A stretch of 64,000 bases of DNA. It comes from Pseudonocardia acidicola (GTDB taxonomy: Bacteria > Actinomycetota > Actinomycetes > Mycobacteriales > Pseudonocardiaceae). The stretch lies in contig NZ_JAAXLA010000022.1 in the NCBI RefSeq assembly GCF_012911935.1, positions 28,173 through 92,172 on the forward strand, written 5' to 3'. The notes below the pieces were generated by a model. The model saw nothing but the letters and a program-made list of their open reading frames with translations, was not told the DNA's origin and did no database searches. Numbering within the stretch: the stretch's first letter is position 1; each line of letters begins with the position of its first letter. A program made the position numbers and the translations under genes. Positions 33,868 to 42,438 of the stretch are shown here, piece after piece.

Positions 33868-33981
33868 GGTGGCCGCAGGCAGTCCTGGCTCGTCGAGATC
33901 ACCGACGTGTTGCGGGCCACGGATCACGTCACGGGTGTCCGAGTCCCCGTCCGGCGCGACGACGACCGGGATGCCGCGGCG

Positions 33982-35955
33982 TCACAGGTCGACGTGGGAG
34001 CCCATGACCACTGTGCGGTCGTAGGGAAGGCAGAGGAACTCGGCCTGGCTGGCGGCGTTGTGGGCCATGCTGATGAACAGCGCCTTGCGCCAGGCGCTCA
34101 TCCCGGGCCGGTCGGTGCGGCGCAGGCTGATCCGGGACACGAAGTACGACGCCTTGTCGGGGTCCAGCTCGCCGGTGAGTTCCCCGAGGTGGCGGGCGGC
34201 CGCCTGGCGGAGCACTTCGGGGAAGTCGGCCCGGTCCTGGAAGCCGAACCGCGCGGTGATGTGGACGATCCCGTCGTCGGGATCACTGAGGTCGTCCACG
34301 GTCAGCCGCTGGTCCCGCGGAATGTGCGGCACGGTCTCGGTCCGCCCGGAGATGATGACCACCCGCTCGTGGAGCACGTGGTTGAACTGGAGGTTGGCCC
34401 GCAGCGCCAGCGGGGTGGTGTCCTTGGTCGGGTGCGGGAGCACCGCGGTGCCCGGCACCCGGAGCACCCCCGCGTCGCGGACCTTGTCGAGAAGCCAGGA
34501 CAGCGGCCCCTCCAGCTCGTGCCGGCGGGCGGTGACGATCTCCCGGCCGCGCTGCCAGGTCATCATGACCGTGAAGACGGCGGCGGCGATCAGCAGGGTC
34601 AGCCACCCGCCGTGCGTCACCTTCGTGAGGTTGGCGGCGAAGTAGGTCAGTTCGACGACGCCGAAGACGACCCCGACCACCAGCACCCGCCAGACCGGCC
34701 ACCGCCAGTACGCCCGTGCCACCGCCAGCAACAGCGCGGTGGTGATCAGGAAGGTGCCGGTCACCGCGACGCCGTAGGCGGTGGCCAGCCGCGTCGAGGC
34801 GCGGAAGGTCAGCGTCACCGCCAGCACGGCGACGAACAGGCCCCGGTTCACGGCAGGCACGTAGATCTGGCCCTCCTGGCGCGAGGAGGTGTGCCGGATG
34901 CGCAGGTGCGGCAGGAATCCCAGCCGCAGGGCCTGCCGCGACACCGAGAACGCCCCGGAGATCACCGCCTGGGAGGCGATCACCGTGGCCACGGTCGCCA
35001 GCACGATCATCGGGAGCTGCGCCCAGGACGGCAGCAGTAGGTAGAACGGGTTGGCCCGGGTCGCCGGGTCGCGCAGGATCAGCGCGCCCTGGGCCAGGTA
35101 GTTCAGGGTCAGCGCCGGAAAGACGATGAGGAACCAGGCCCGGCGGATCGGCGAGCGGCCGAAGTGGCCCATGTCCGCGTACAGCGCCTCGGCCCCGGTG
35201 ATCGCCAGCACCACCGCGCCCATCGCGATGAACGCGGCGCAGGGCCGGTCGGCGGCGAACGCGACGGCGTAGCTCGGCGACAACCCCTGCAGGATGCTCG
35301 GTCGGCCGAACACCTCTCGCAGCCCCGCGACGCCCACCGCGGCGAACCACAGCAGCATCACCGGTCCGAACAGGCTGCCCACCCGGTGTGTCCCCCACCG
35401 CTGGACGGCGAACAACATCGCGAGAATCGCGGCGGCGATCGGCACCACCAGGTCGGCCAGCCCGGGTGAGACCACCTCCAGGCCCTCGATCGCGGACAGG
35501 ACCGAGATCGCCGGGGTGATCACGCTGTCCCCGTAGAACAGCGCCGCGCCGAGCACGCCGAGGGCCATCACCAACGCCGCCCGGCGCCCCGGCGTGCCGG
35601 TGAGTACCCGACGCGCCAGCGCCGCCAGCGCCATCACGCCACCCTCGCCGTCGTTGTCCGCCCGCAGAACGAACAGGACGTACTTGATCGACACAACCAG
35701 CGTGATCGACCAGAAGATCAGCGAGACCACGCCGTACACGTCCAGCGGGGTCGGTTGTACCGCGCCGTTGTCGATCGAGAAGACCGTCTGCATCGCGTAC
35801 AGCGGGCTCGTGCCGATGTCGCCGTACACCACCCCGAGCGCAGCCAGCATCAGCGGCGCCCGACCGACCCGCGGGGCCGCGGCGTGCCGTTCCGGCGGAC
35901 CCGCCACCGGCACGGTCTCTCGCCGGCCGGCCCCGCCGGGCACCAGGTTGGTCAC
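33982..35955 (-). CDS. kup: Kup-family potassium uptake protein
   Basis: 657 aa, standard for the family. Twelve hydrophobic helices occupy residues about 35-450, followed by a cytoplasmic tail of about 200 residues. The hallmark GVVYGDIGTSPLYA opens TM1, and ALFYGDSVITPAISVLSAIE and the loop FGRSPIRRAWFLIVFPALTL are also typical. The family imports K+ with protons and matters under acid or low-K conditions. The start is GTG 35955 with no strong ribosome-binding site. I looked for a c-di-AMP (ydaO) riboswitch in the leader because it often precedes this gene, and found no convincing one. The 3' end converges on the PucR gene with a 114-bp gap. Confidence 0.93.
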   Translation of the reverse strand: MTNLVPGGAGRRETVPVAGPPERHAAAPRVGRAPLMLAALGVVYGDIGTSPLYAMQTVFSIDNGAVQPTPLDVYGVVSLIFWSITLVVSIKYVLFVLRADNDGEGGVMALAALARRVLTGTPGRRAALVMALGVLGAALFYGDSVITPAISVLSAIEGLEVVSPGLADLVVPIAAAILAMLFAVQRWGTHRVGSLFGPVMLLWFAAVGVAGLREVFGRPSILQGLSPSYAVAFAADRPCAAFIAMGAVVLAITGAEALYADMGHFGRSPIRRAWFLIVFPALTLNYLAQGALILRDPATRANPFYLLLPSWAQLPMIVLATVATVIASQAVISGAFSVSRQALRLGFLPHLRIRHTSSRQEGQIYVPAVNRGLFVAVLAVTLTFRASTRLATAYGVAVTGTFLITTALLLAVARAYWRWPVWRVLVVGVVFGVVELTYFAANLTKVTHGGWLTLLIAAAVFTVMMTWQRGREIVTARRHELEGPLSWLLDKVRDAGVLRVPGTAVLPHPTKDTTPLALRANLQFNHVLHERVVIISGRTETVPHIPRDQRLTVDDLSDPDDGIVHITARFGFQDRADFPEVLRQAAARHLGELTGELDPDKASYFVSRISLRRTDRPGMSAWRKALFISMAHNAASQAEFLCLPYDRTVVMGSHVDL

Positions 35956-36109
35956 GGGGCTGCCGTACCCACTCGCTCGGGCCGGAATCGTGGCCCTGAC
36001 GCCGTCCTAACGGCGGCCCGGCACACGACGCAGGGAGACCGCGGCGCGCGCCTGCGACGTGGCCGGCAACGGTGAGGGCGTACGGCCCCGTCCTCGCGGT
36101 CCTACAGGT

Positions 36110-36199
36110 GCACCGTTACGCAGCTCGCGCGCGGATCGACAGCCCCTCCCGCCGTCGATCACGCCGGATCGCCTCGAACAGCTCCACCCGCCTGGCCAC
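36110..36199 (-). pseudogene. IS21-type transposase (IstA) 5' relict
   Basis: On the minus strand from 36199 the text VARRVELFEAIRRDRRREGL followed by SIRA matches the start of actinobacterial IS21 transposases (VELFExIRRDxRxEGLSIRALA). A stop (TAA) follows after about eight more codons, where the family has the helix-turn-helix. No IstB or terminal repeats are visible. It is an insertion-sequence footprint in the 450-bp gap between kup and mazEF. The rest of the gap contains the promoter of the toxin-antitoxin pair. Confidence 0.5.
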
Positions 36200-36372
36200 C
36201 TTCCAGCCCCCTCCCCGGCAACCAGACACGCGCTGATCACCAGGGGTTACTCATCCGAGAAGGGGGCCAGAACCGATGACGACAAGGCTCACCGTCGGCC
36301 CCACCCCGGACCGGCCGAGCGGAGGTCGGCCCGCACGGCACCCACGCACAGACACGCAAGGCGTTACCACCT

Positions 36373-36392
36373 GGGTAGCACTATGGGTAGCA
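36373..36392 (+). promoter_or_regulatory. Direct repeats upstream of the antitoxin gene
   Basis: GGGTAGCA occurs twice, at 36373 and 36385, 12 bp apart (about one helical turn), just before the antitoxin start. Ribbon-helix-helix antitoxins commonly bind such short repeats to repress their own operon. Confidence 0.45.
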
Positions 36393-36405
36393 TCGAGGTG
36401 TGAAG

Positions 36406-36621
36406 GTGAGTGTGAGCCTGCCCGCGGAGGACATCGAGTTCCTCGACGCCTACGCCCGGGAGCAGGGATATCCGTCCCGCTCGGCCGCCCTGCACAAGGC
36501 GGTGGCGGTGCTGCGCGCGGGCCGACTCGCCGACGCCTACGAGGACGCCTGGCGCTCCTGGGCGGCCTCCGGGGAGGCCGACGCCTGGGACGCGGTCGCG
36601 GCCGATGGCCTGGAGGACTGA
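36406..36621 (+). CDS. MazE-like antitoxin (ribbon-helix-helix)
   Basis: 71 aa. The N-terminal strand VSVSLPAEDIEFLDAYAREQ and helix GYPSRSAALHKAVAVLR form a ribbon-helix-helix DNA-binding fold like mycobacterial MazE proteins. The acidic C-terminus (DAYEDAWRSWAASGEADAWD) would wrap and neutralise the toxin. I prefer the GTG at 36406 because GAGG at 36395-36398 then has normal spacing; GTG 36400 is also possible. The TGA touches the toxin GTG without gap, so toxin translation depends on antitoxin translation, the normal order for such pairs. Confidence 0.82.
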   Translation: MSVSLPAEDIEFLDAYAREQGYPSRSAALHKAVAVLRAGRLADAYEDAWRSWAASGEADAWDAVAADGLED

Positions 36622-36969
36622 GTGCGGCGCGGGGAGATCCGCATGGTCGATCTGGACCCGGTTCGTGGGTCCGAGGCGAACAAGACCCGGCCCGCGGTGG
36701 TGGTCAGCAACGATGCCGCGAACGAGACGGCGGCGCGTCTGGGCCGCGGCGTCGTCACGGTCGTCCCGGTCACCTCGAACACCGAGCGGGTCTACCCCTT
36801 TCAGGTCCTTCTCCCGGCCGCGGTGACGGGGCTACCGCGCGACTCGAAGGCGCAGGCCGAGCAGGTCCGCTCCATCGCGGTCGAGCGCGTCGGGCGCCGG
36901 TGCGGGGTGTTGCCGACAGCCCAGGTGCGCGCACTTGATGAGGCCCTGCGGGTCCACCTCGCCCTGTAG
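36622..36969 (+). CDS. MazF-type endoribonuclease toxin
   Basis: 115 aa, standard length. The fold starts with RRGEIRMVDLDPVRGSEANK and TRPAVVVSNDAANE, the conserved MazF/PemK start with the catalytic Arg in the NKTRPAVVVS loop. VVPVTSNTERVYPFQVLLPA (catalytic Thr/Ser segment) and KAQAEQVRSIAVERV complete the toxin core. MazF enzymes cut single-stranded mRNA at short specific sequences under stress. It is translated directly after its antitoxin. The conserved residues look intact, so the pair is probably functional. Its 3' side carries a strong terminator at 37207. Confidence 0.9.
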   Translation: MRRGEIRMVDLDPVRGSEANKTRPAVVVSNDAANETAARLGRGVVTVVPVTSNTERVYPFQVLLPAAVTGLPRDSKAQAEQVRSIAVERVGRRCGVLPTAQVRALDEALRVHLAL

Positions 36970-37206
36970 CTGACGCAACGGCGATTCCGGCGACCCGCGC
37001 CGAACCCGGCGCGGCCCCGCATCGCCCAGCGGGTTGTCGCTGCGGCGGGCGGGCCACAGGCGGCACGCAAGGCTCGAGCGTTCGCGCCATGGACCAGAGC
37101 CCGGCGCCCCCGAGCGAACCGACCCTGACGATGAGGCATTCATCCGCGGGCGGCGTGGCTGATCCGGCGGCCCACGGCAACGGCTCCGAGCCGGCCGCCG
37201 GGCAGA

Positions 37207-37240
37207 GCGCCGGCCGCGGCGAGCCTGCCGCGGCCGGCGC
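37207..37240. terminator. Strong bidirectional terminator hairpin
   Basis: A perfect 14-bp stem (GCGCCGGCCGCGGC and its complement) with the loop GAGCCT lies between the convergent mazF and HapK-like genes. It is the most stable hairpin I found in the window. Confidence 0.75.
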
Positions 37241-37251
37241 TACCCGGGCCG

Positions 37252-37566
37252 CTACTCGATGACGTCCCCGTGCAGCGCCTCGTCGAGTTCCACGTAGGTG
37301 GCCCACTCCTCGAGCAACGCCACGAACTCCGGGGTCTTGCCGGCGGCCCGGTACTCCTCGATGTCGGTCACCTCGATCACTTCGAGGTAGTTCACCGACG
37401 GGGTGCCCTCCCCGTCCAGCGTGCCCTCGATGCGGGTCACGTCGTAGCTGAGGATGGCCGCGCAACTGCGGGCGACCGGGTAGTCGGTGCGCCGGATCCA
37501 GGCCTCGTAGTCGGCCGGGTCGACGCCGGGGCGCAGCTTGTTCAGGAAGAAGACACGATGGGTCAT
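37252..37566 (-). CDS. RedY/HapK-like small protein
   Basis: 104 aa. The sequence HRVFFLNKLRPGVDPADYEA, WIRRTDYPVARSCAAILSYD, VNYLEVIEVTDIEEYRAA and FVALLEEWATYV matches the REDY-like HapK family, small dimeric alpha/beta-barrel proteins first noted in prodigiosin-type clusters. Their biochemical role is unsettled; some related barrels are isomerases or monooxygenases. The gene is monocistronic and divergent from the second PucR gene across a 176-bp region, so PucR may control it as well. No signal peptide. Confidence 0.78.
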   Translation of the reverse strand: MTHRVFFLNKLRPGVDPADYEAWIRRTDYPVARSCAAILSYDVTRIEGTLDGEGTPSVNYLEVIEVTDIEEYRAAGKTPEFVALLEEWATYVELDEALHGDVIE

Positions 37567-37742
37567 GATGTTCCTCGCTCCGTCTCGGGTGGGTACGCCG
37601 TCAGATTCTGCTCAGCACGTGCAGCGCGGTCAGGGTGGCGTCTGCGACACGCCACCGGCCCCGGACCGTAGGGTGCCTGAATGCTCGAGCACGCGCGGGA
37701 ACGGACCGGTGCACCTCGCGAGATGTCCACCGCGCGGCCGCG

Positions 37743-39338
37743 GTGAGGGCCGCTGCCGGCCCGGGCCGGGGTGATGCCCACGCGCTCGGGGAGATCATCA
37801 CTCGCCTGGGCCCCAGCCTGGTCACCGTCGCGGTCGCGCCGGAGGCCTCGCTCGACCGGCCGCTCACCGGCGTCAGCGTCAACGACCCGCTGCTCGAGCT
37901 TCCGGAGGGCAGCGGTGAGGCGCTGCTCGCCGTCGGTGTGAACGGCGGCTCCCCCGGTGCGGTCACCTTCGTCCGCAGGGCGGCCGCGCAGGGTTATGCG
38001 GCCGTCGTCCTGCGCGTGGACGACGAACTGCCCGAGCCGGTGGCGGAGGCTGCTCGCCGGCACCGCCTCGCCGTCCTGACGGCCAGGACCGACGTGCCGT
38101 GGGCTCACCTGGCGACGATGCTGCGGGTCGGGATCACCAGCCCCCGGCACGACGAGTTGGCCGGCGTGCCGCTCGGGGACCTGTTCGGGTTCGCGAACTC
38201 GCTGGCGACGCAGCTCCGGGGGGCGGTCACGATCGAGGACCCGCAGTCCAACGTGCTCGCCTACTCCAGCGTCAAGGACGAGGTGGACGAACCACGCAAG
38301 GAGACGATCCTCGGCCGTCAGGTGCCGCCGAAGTACACCCGGATCCTCCAGGAACGCGGCGTCCTCCGGCAGCTGCTGGCCAGCGACGACGTGGTCCGGA
38401 TGGATGCGGTTCCCGAGGTCGCGCTCAGCCCCCGGGTCGCCATCAGCGTGCGAGCCGCCGGTGAACTGCTCGGCTCGATCTGGGTGGCCGAGACGGGCCG
38501 GCCCCTCGCCGGCGACCACACGACCGTCCTCCGCGAGGCGGCCCAGACCGCGGCGCTGCACATCATGCGCCATCGCATGGAGCTGCGGGCCGAGAGCAAC
38601 CTGCGCACGTCGATGGTGCGCGATCTCCTCGACGGGACCGCGGCCGACGTCGCGGCCGTGCGGCTCGGGCTCGATCCGCAGGCGCCCTACGCCGTGACGG
38701 CCTTCGAGGCCGCGGCGGGCGGCCCGCCGGTCAACCGGCTGCTGCCGGTCGTCGACCTGTACGTCGCGACGTTCCGGCCCGCCGCGCTGTGCGTCGACGT
38801 CGGCCCGCGGGTCTACGTCGTGCTCTCCGGCGACGCGATGGCTCCCGCCCAGATCCGCCGGTTCGCGGCCGACGGCGCCCGGCGTGCCACGGCGGCAACA
38901 CAGGCGCAGGTGTACGCCGCAGTCGGCCGGTCCGTCGCCTCCGTGGACCGCGTCGCCGCGTCCCGACACGACGCCGACCGCGTCATGCGCGCGCTGCTGC
39001 GCGTCGGCTCGGGGCGTGCTGTGGCCGATCTGGACGAGGTCGGCGCGGCCGCCAACCTGCTCGAGGTGCTGGACCTGATCCGCGAGCGGCCCCACCTGCA
39101 GGAGGGGCCGCTGCGCCTGCTGAGCGACCACGCCGGCGACCGCCACCCCGCACTGGTCGCGACGCTGCGCGCGTACCTCGATCACTTCGGTGACATCACC
39201 GCGGCGGCGGCGAGCACCCAGGTGCACCCCAACACCTTCCGCTACCGATTGCGCCGGGCGTGCGAGACGGCCGGGGTGGACCTGAGCGACCCGATGGAGC
39301 GCCTGATGCTCTGGCTCCAGTTGCGGCTGCTCGGGTAG
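37743..39338 (+). CDS. PucR-family regulator next to the D-amino-acid operon
   Basis: 531 aa from GTG 37743, an uncertain start without a clear ribosome-binding site; the open frame goes back to 37635 but is Arg-rich there. The N-terminal PucR domain (LGEIITRLGPSLVTVAVAPE, AVTFVRRAAAQGYAAVVLRV, ARRHRLAVLTARTDVPWAHL) is followed by a GAF-like part (NVLAYSSVKDEVDEPRKETI). The C-terminal HTH is LRAYLDHFGDITAAAASTQV, then HPNTFRYRLRRACETAGVDL. It converges, 7 bp apart, with the racemase gene at 39346. The close neighbourhood makes it a candidate activator of the D-amino-acid conversion operon or of the HapK-like gene. Confidence 0.84.
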   Translation: MRAAAGPGRGDAHALGEIITRLGPSLVTVAVAPEASLDRPLTGVSVNDPLLELPEGSGEALLAVGVNGGSPGAVTFVRRAAAQGYAAVVLRVDDELPEPVAEAARRHRLAVLTARTDVPWAHLATMLRVGITSPRHDELAGVPLGDLFGFANSLATQLRGAVTIEDPQSNVLAYSSVKDEVDEPRKETILGRQVPPKYTRILQERGVLRQLLASDDVVRMDAVPEVALSPRVAISVRAAGELLGSIWVAETGRPLAGDHTTVLREAAQTAALHIMRHRMELRAESNLRTSMVRDLLDGTAADVAAVRLGLDPQAPYAVTAFEAAAGGPPVNRLLPVVDLYVATFRPAALCVDVGPRVYVVLSGDAMAPAQIRRFAADGARRATAATQAQVYAAVGRSVASVDRVAASRHDADRVMRALLRVGSGRAVADLDEVGAAANLLEVLDLIRERPHLQEGPLRLLSDHAGDRHPALVATLRAYLDHFGDITAAAASTQVHPNTFRYRLRRACETAGVDLSDPMERLMLWLQLRLLG

Positions 39339-39345
39339 CGGCGCG

Positions 39346-40452
39346 CTACGGCTGGAGGGTCTCGACGCTCGCCGTCAGCGCGCTCAGCACGTCCGGCCGG
39401 GGCTCGACGCCCATTCCGGGGCCGGTCGGCACCGGCAGCATGCCGTCGCGCAGCACGAAGGGCTCCGTGATGTCCTCCGCGTAATAGCGATCCGATGCCG
39501 AGGTGTCCCCCGGGAGCCGGAAGTTGGGCAGGGCGGCGAGGGCGAGGTTGGCGGCCCGGCCGATCCCGGTCTCGAGCATGCCGCCGCACCACACCGGAAC
39601 GCCCAGCGCCTCGCACACGTCGTGCACCCGCACCGACTCCAGGTAGCCGCCCATGCGGCCGGCCTTGATGTTGACGATGCTGCACGCGCCCTGCCGTACC
39701 GCGTCCGCGACCGCCCGCGCCGAGGTGATCGACTCGTCCAGGCACACCGGCGTCCCGATCCGCCGCGCGAGCACGGCGTGCTGGTGCAGATCGTCCTCGG
39801 CGAACGGTTGCTCGATCAGCAGCAGCCCGAACTCGTCGAGGGCCTCCAGGCGCACGCTGGTGGCGGCGTCGTACGCGGTGTTCGCGTCGACCTGCAGGCG
39901 CAACCGGGGCCCGAAGGATTCGCGTACGGCCCTGACCGGCTCGACGTCCCAGCCCGGCTCGATCTTCAATTTGATGCGGCGGTAGCCCTGGTCGACGTAC
40001 CCGCCCACCTCGGCCAGCAGTTGATCGACGGATGCGGCGATCCCGACCGACACCCCGCATTCGACCTCGGTGCGCACCGCGCCGAGATAGGTGGCCAGCG
40101 ACATGTCGTGGGCACGCAGCTCGGCGTCGAGCACCGCCGTCTCGAGGGCCGCCTTCGCCATCCGATGGCCGAGTACATCGGCGAGCCGCGGGGCCACGGC
40201 CCGCGCGGTGACAGCAGGCTCTGCGAGCAGCCTCGGGACGAGGTGGTCGCGCAGCACGGCGTGCGCTCCCTCGACGTACTCGCTGCTGTACACCGGGGCG
40301 GCCAGGGCGACGCACTCGCCCCAGCCCTCGCTCGTGTCGGTCACCACCCGGACGAGCAGCACGTCGCGACTCGTCTGCACCCCGAACGAGGTGCGGAACG
40401 GGCGGACGAGGGGCATCGCGATCCGGCGCAGTTCGACAGCGTGCAGCTTCAT
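39346..40452 (-). CDS. N-succinylamino-acid racemase / MenC-like enolase-superfamily enzyme
   Basis: 368 aa. All enolase-superfamily residues of the muconate-lactonizing subgroup are visible: KLK at 161-163 (K161 and K163), D189 in QVDANTAY, E214 in LLIEQPF, D239 in CLDES and K263 in NIKAGRMGG. N-succinylamino-acid racemases and o-succinylbenzoate synthases are the same family and cannot be separated by these residues. The context decides: the gene overlaps an M20 hydrolase by ATGA and is co-transcribed with a GNAT transferase, not with menaquinone genes. I therefore read it as the racemase that interconverts N-succinyl-D- and N-succinyl-L-amino acids. A bifunctional MenC role is possible. 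Confidence 0.85.
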   Translation of the reverse strand: MKLHAVELRRIAMPLVRPFRTSFGVQTSRDVLLVRVVTDTSEGWGECVALAAPVYSSEYVEGAHAVLRDHLVPRLLAEPAVTARAVAPRLADVLGHRMAKAALETAVLDAELRAHDMSLATYLGAVRTEVECGVSVGIAASVDQLLAEVGGYVDQGYRRIKLKIEPGWDVEPVRAVRESFGPRLRLQVDANTAYDAATSVRLEALDEFGLLLIEQPFAEDDLHQHAVLARRIGTPVCLDESITSARAVADAVRQGACSIVNIKAGRMGGYLESVRVHDVCEALGVPVWCGGMLETGIGRAANLALAALPNFRLPGDTSASDRYYAEDITEPFVLRDGMLPVPTGPGMGVEPRPDVLSALTASVETLQP

Positions 40453-41576
40453 GGGCAGTGCTCCAGCAGGTCGGTGATGAGGGCGGCCACGAGCGCCGCC
40501 CGCTCGGGCATCGTCGCGGTGAGGACGTATTCGCCCTCAGCATGTGCGTGATCGCCGACCGCCCCGAGGCCGTCCAGGGTCGGCACGCCGAGGGCGGCGG
40601 TGAAATTCCCGTCCGAGCCGCCGCCGACGCTCGCCGCGGCCGGCTCCGGGAGCCCCAGGTCGCGCGCGCACCGTGCGGCGAGCGCCATGAGGGCCGCGGA
40701 GGCACCCGCCTCCAGGGGCGGGCGGTTGACGCCGCCGGCCAGCCGCAGGGCGGCCCCGTCGACCACCGGTCCGATCCGGCCGAGGGCGGCGTGCACCCTG
40801 TCCTGCTCTGCCACGGTCCAGGCCCGCACGTCGATCGACATCTCCGCCGTGGCGGGAACGGTGTTGATCGTGGTACCGGCCGTCGCCGTCGTCGGGGTCA
40901 CCGTCGTGCCCAGGCGCGCGTCGGCGAGCTGGACCAGACCCGGTACCTGGTGGGCGAGTTCCACCAGCGCGTTCACCCCGCGCTCGGGCTCCAGACCGGC
41001 GTGGGCGGCCCGGCCCTCGACGTGCAGGCGGTAGAGCGAGATGCCCTTGCGTTCGGTCTTGAGCGCTCCGTCGGCACTGGGTTCCAGGACGAGTACCGCC
41101 CGGGATCGGCGGGCCTCGGCCTCCAGCAGCGCACGTCCGCCCGGCGAGCCGATCTCCTCGTCGGTCGTGATCAGCAGCGTCACGTCCGGCCGGCCCCCCA
41201 ACTCGCTCACGGCATGCAGACCCTGCACCAGGCCCGCTTTCATGTCGAAGATCCCGGGGCCGGTGGCGCGCCCGTCGGCGACGGCGAACGGCCAGCGCCG
41301 CGTGGTGCCTGCCGGCCACACCGTGTCGAGGTGGCAGACGACGAGGACCGGCCGCTGCGCGGTGCCCCGCAACCGCAGATGCGGTCGCCCCTGCACGTCG
41401 ATCACCTCCGGCCGCTCGCCCAGCAGTTCACTGACCACAGTGGACAGATGGCGGACACCGGCGCGGATCCGATCGAGGTCCTCGCTGGGCGTCTCCGTCA
41501 TCACGAGCTCCTGCAACAGCGCCAGCATCGCGTCCTGCCGGTGGCGCAGCCGAGCCAGCAGAGCCGCGTCAGCCAT
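40449..41576 (-). CDS. M20-family metallohydrolase, probable N-succinyl-L-amino-acid deacylase
   Basis: 375 aa from ATG 41576, where the family text begins. Zinc ligands and catalytic residues are visible: VVCHLDTVWPAG (H82, D84), GIFDMKAG (D111), TTDEEIGSPGG (E140, E141) and a C-terminal GDHAHAEGEYV His. The dimerisation domain (SLYRLHVEGRAAHAGLEPER) has the typical AHAG. M20 enzymes of the glutamate carboxypeptidase/ArgE type hydrolyse N-acyl amino acids. In this operon the likely substrate is the N-succinyl-L-amino acid made by the racemase. The start overlaps the GNAT stop by 8 nt, and the stop overlaps the racemase start by 4 nt. Confidence 0.87.
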   Translation of the reverse strand: MADAALLARLRHRQDAMLALLQELVMTETPSEDLDRIRAGVRHLSTVVSELLGERPEVIDVQGRPHLRLRGTAQRPVLVVCHLDTVWPAGTTRRWPFAVADGRATGPGIFDMKAGLVQGLHAVSELGGRPDVTLLITTDEEIGSPGGRALLEAEARRSRAVLVLEPSADGALKTERKGISLYRLHVEGRAAHAGLEPERGVNALVELAHQVPGLVQLADARLGTTVTPTTATAGTTINTVPATAEMSIDVRAWTVAEQDRVHAALGRIGPVVDGAALRLAGGVNRPPLEAGASAALMALAARCARDLGLPEPAAASVGGGSDGNFTAALGVPTLDGLGAVGDHAHAEGEYVLTATMPERAALVAALITDLLEHCP

Positions 41577-42387
41577 GGGTCGCCCCCACCGTGGAGTCGC
41601 GCCGGCCGGCGCCGCTGCCGGCCGGGACGAAGACGTAGCCGCCGCCGCTCCATTCCGGTCGCAGCCCGTCCGCGAACAAGCTGGTGAACCGCGCCCGGGC
41701 GGCCAGGCGGACCGCTCGCCCCGCCGCCGCATCGGATCGGCGGAGGGCATCGAAGTCCTCGGGGATGTGAACGGCCTCTCCGATCCCGGTGAAACCGGTG
41801 CCGCGGCGTTCCAGCGCGGCGCGCACCCGCTCGGAATCCAGCTCCCAGGACACCTCGAAACGATCGCTGTGATCTCCCGTGTTCACGGTGTCGTCCATCG
41901 CGCCGTAGAAGTCGGGGAGGAACTCGCGCACCCGGGCACCGAGCTTGACCAGGTTGAAATGGGCGTTGCGGGCGATGAGCGGATCGTAGGTCCAGCGCAT
42001 CTCGGTCACCCCGTTGTCCAGGCACAGCGCCCGCTGCCACGACTTCAGCGCGACGCCGACGCCCCGGGACTGCTCGCCGCGCACGACCGCGGTCATGTGC
42101 GAATGCAGGTGCAGCCCGCCGGCCCAGCCGAGAAAGCCGAAGGCGACCCCGACCGGGCGCGTGCCGCGTACCGCCGCGACCACGGCGTTGCCGGCGTGGG
42201 ACAGGGCCCGAAGCAGGTTCTGCTGGGGCACCTGCCGGGGCCCCCAGGCATCGCGCACCACGGCCTGCGCAGCGGCGACGGCGTCCGCGCCGATCACCCG
42301 TATGTCGACTCGGCAGTGCTCGGCCGCGCGCCGAGCGTGCGCCCATGCGGTGCGCACGACCTCCGGCTGGACCGCGGTGTCAGTCAT
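41569..42387 (-). CDS. GNAT-family acyltransferase, probable D-amino-acid N-succinyltransferase
   Basis: 272 aa. The sequence VIGADAVAAAQAVVRDAWGP, VAFGFLGWAGGLHLHSHMTA and EQSRGVGVALKSWQRALCL (acyl-CoA pyrophosphate loop as RGVGVALK) matches the predicted acetyltransferases of the COG3375 type. WTYDPLIARNAHFNLVKLGA is also characteristic. This group is repeatedly found beside N-succinylamino-acid racemases. In the Geobacillus kaustophilus pathway the homologous GNAT enzyme succinylates D-amino acids. It is the first gene of the coupled trio. A relict serine-hydrolase gene lies just upstream on the same strand, so the promoter position is unclear. Confidence 0.8.
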   Translation of the reverse strand: MTDTAVQPEVVRTAWAHARRAAEHCRVDIRVIGADAVAAAQAVVRDAWGPRQVPQQNLLRALSHAGNAVVAAVRGTRPVGVAFGFLGWAGGLHLHSHMTAVVRGEQSRGVGVALKSWQRALCLDNGVTEMRWTYDPLIARNAHFNLVKLGARVREFLPDFYGAMDDTVNTGDHSDRFEVSWELDSERVRAALERRGTGFTGIGEAVHIPEDFDALRRSDAAAGRAVRLAARARFTSLFADGLRPEWSGGGYVFVPAGSGAGRRDSTVGATHG

Positions 42388-42438
42388 TGCTGTGTCGTAC
42401 TCCTTCGTAGGCGGATCTGTCGTGCGCCGGCCGGTGCT

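Noticed and set aside
33868..33981. Coding-like text after the kup stop (RRGIPVVVAPDGDSDTRDV on the minus strand)
   Set aside because: It follows the stop in the same frame and looks protein-like, but no family or start is recognisable and it overlaps the end of the PucR gene.
36000..36250. Possible ydaO (c-di-AMP) riboswitch in the kup leader
   Set aside because: I compared the leader with the conserved ydaO core and found no matching blocks; an IS21 relict occupies part of it.
36276..36405. Plus-strand frame starting at ATG 36276 before mazE
   Set aside because: It has a fair ribosome-binding site but reads low-complexity text and then runs out of frame through the antitoxin gene; probably leader sequence.
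39346..40452. Annotating the racemase simply as menC
   Set aside because: No menaquinone gene is nearby and the operon partners are a GNAT and an M20 enzyme, so racemase function is the better reading, although the family cannot separate the two.
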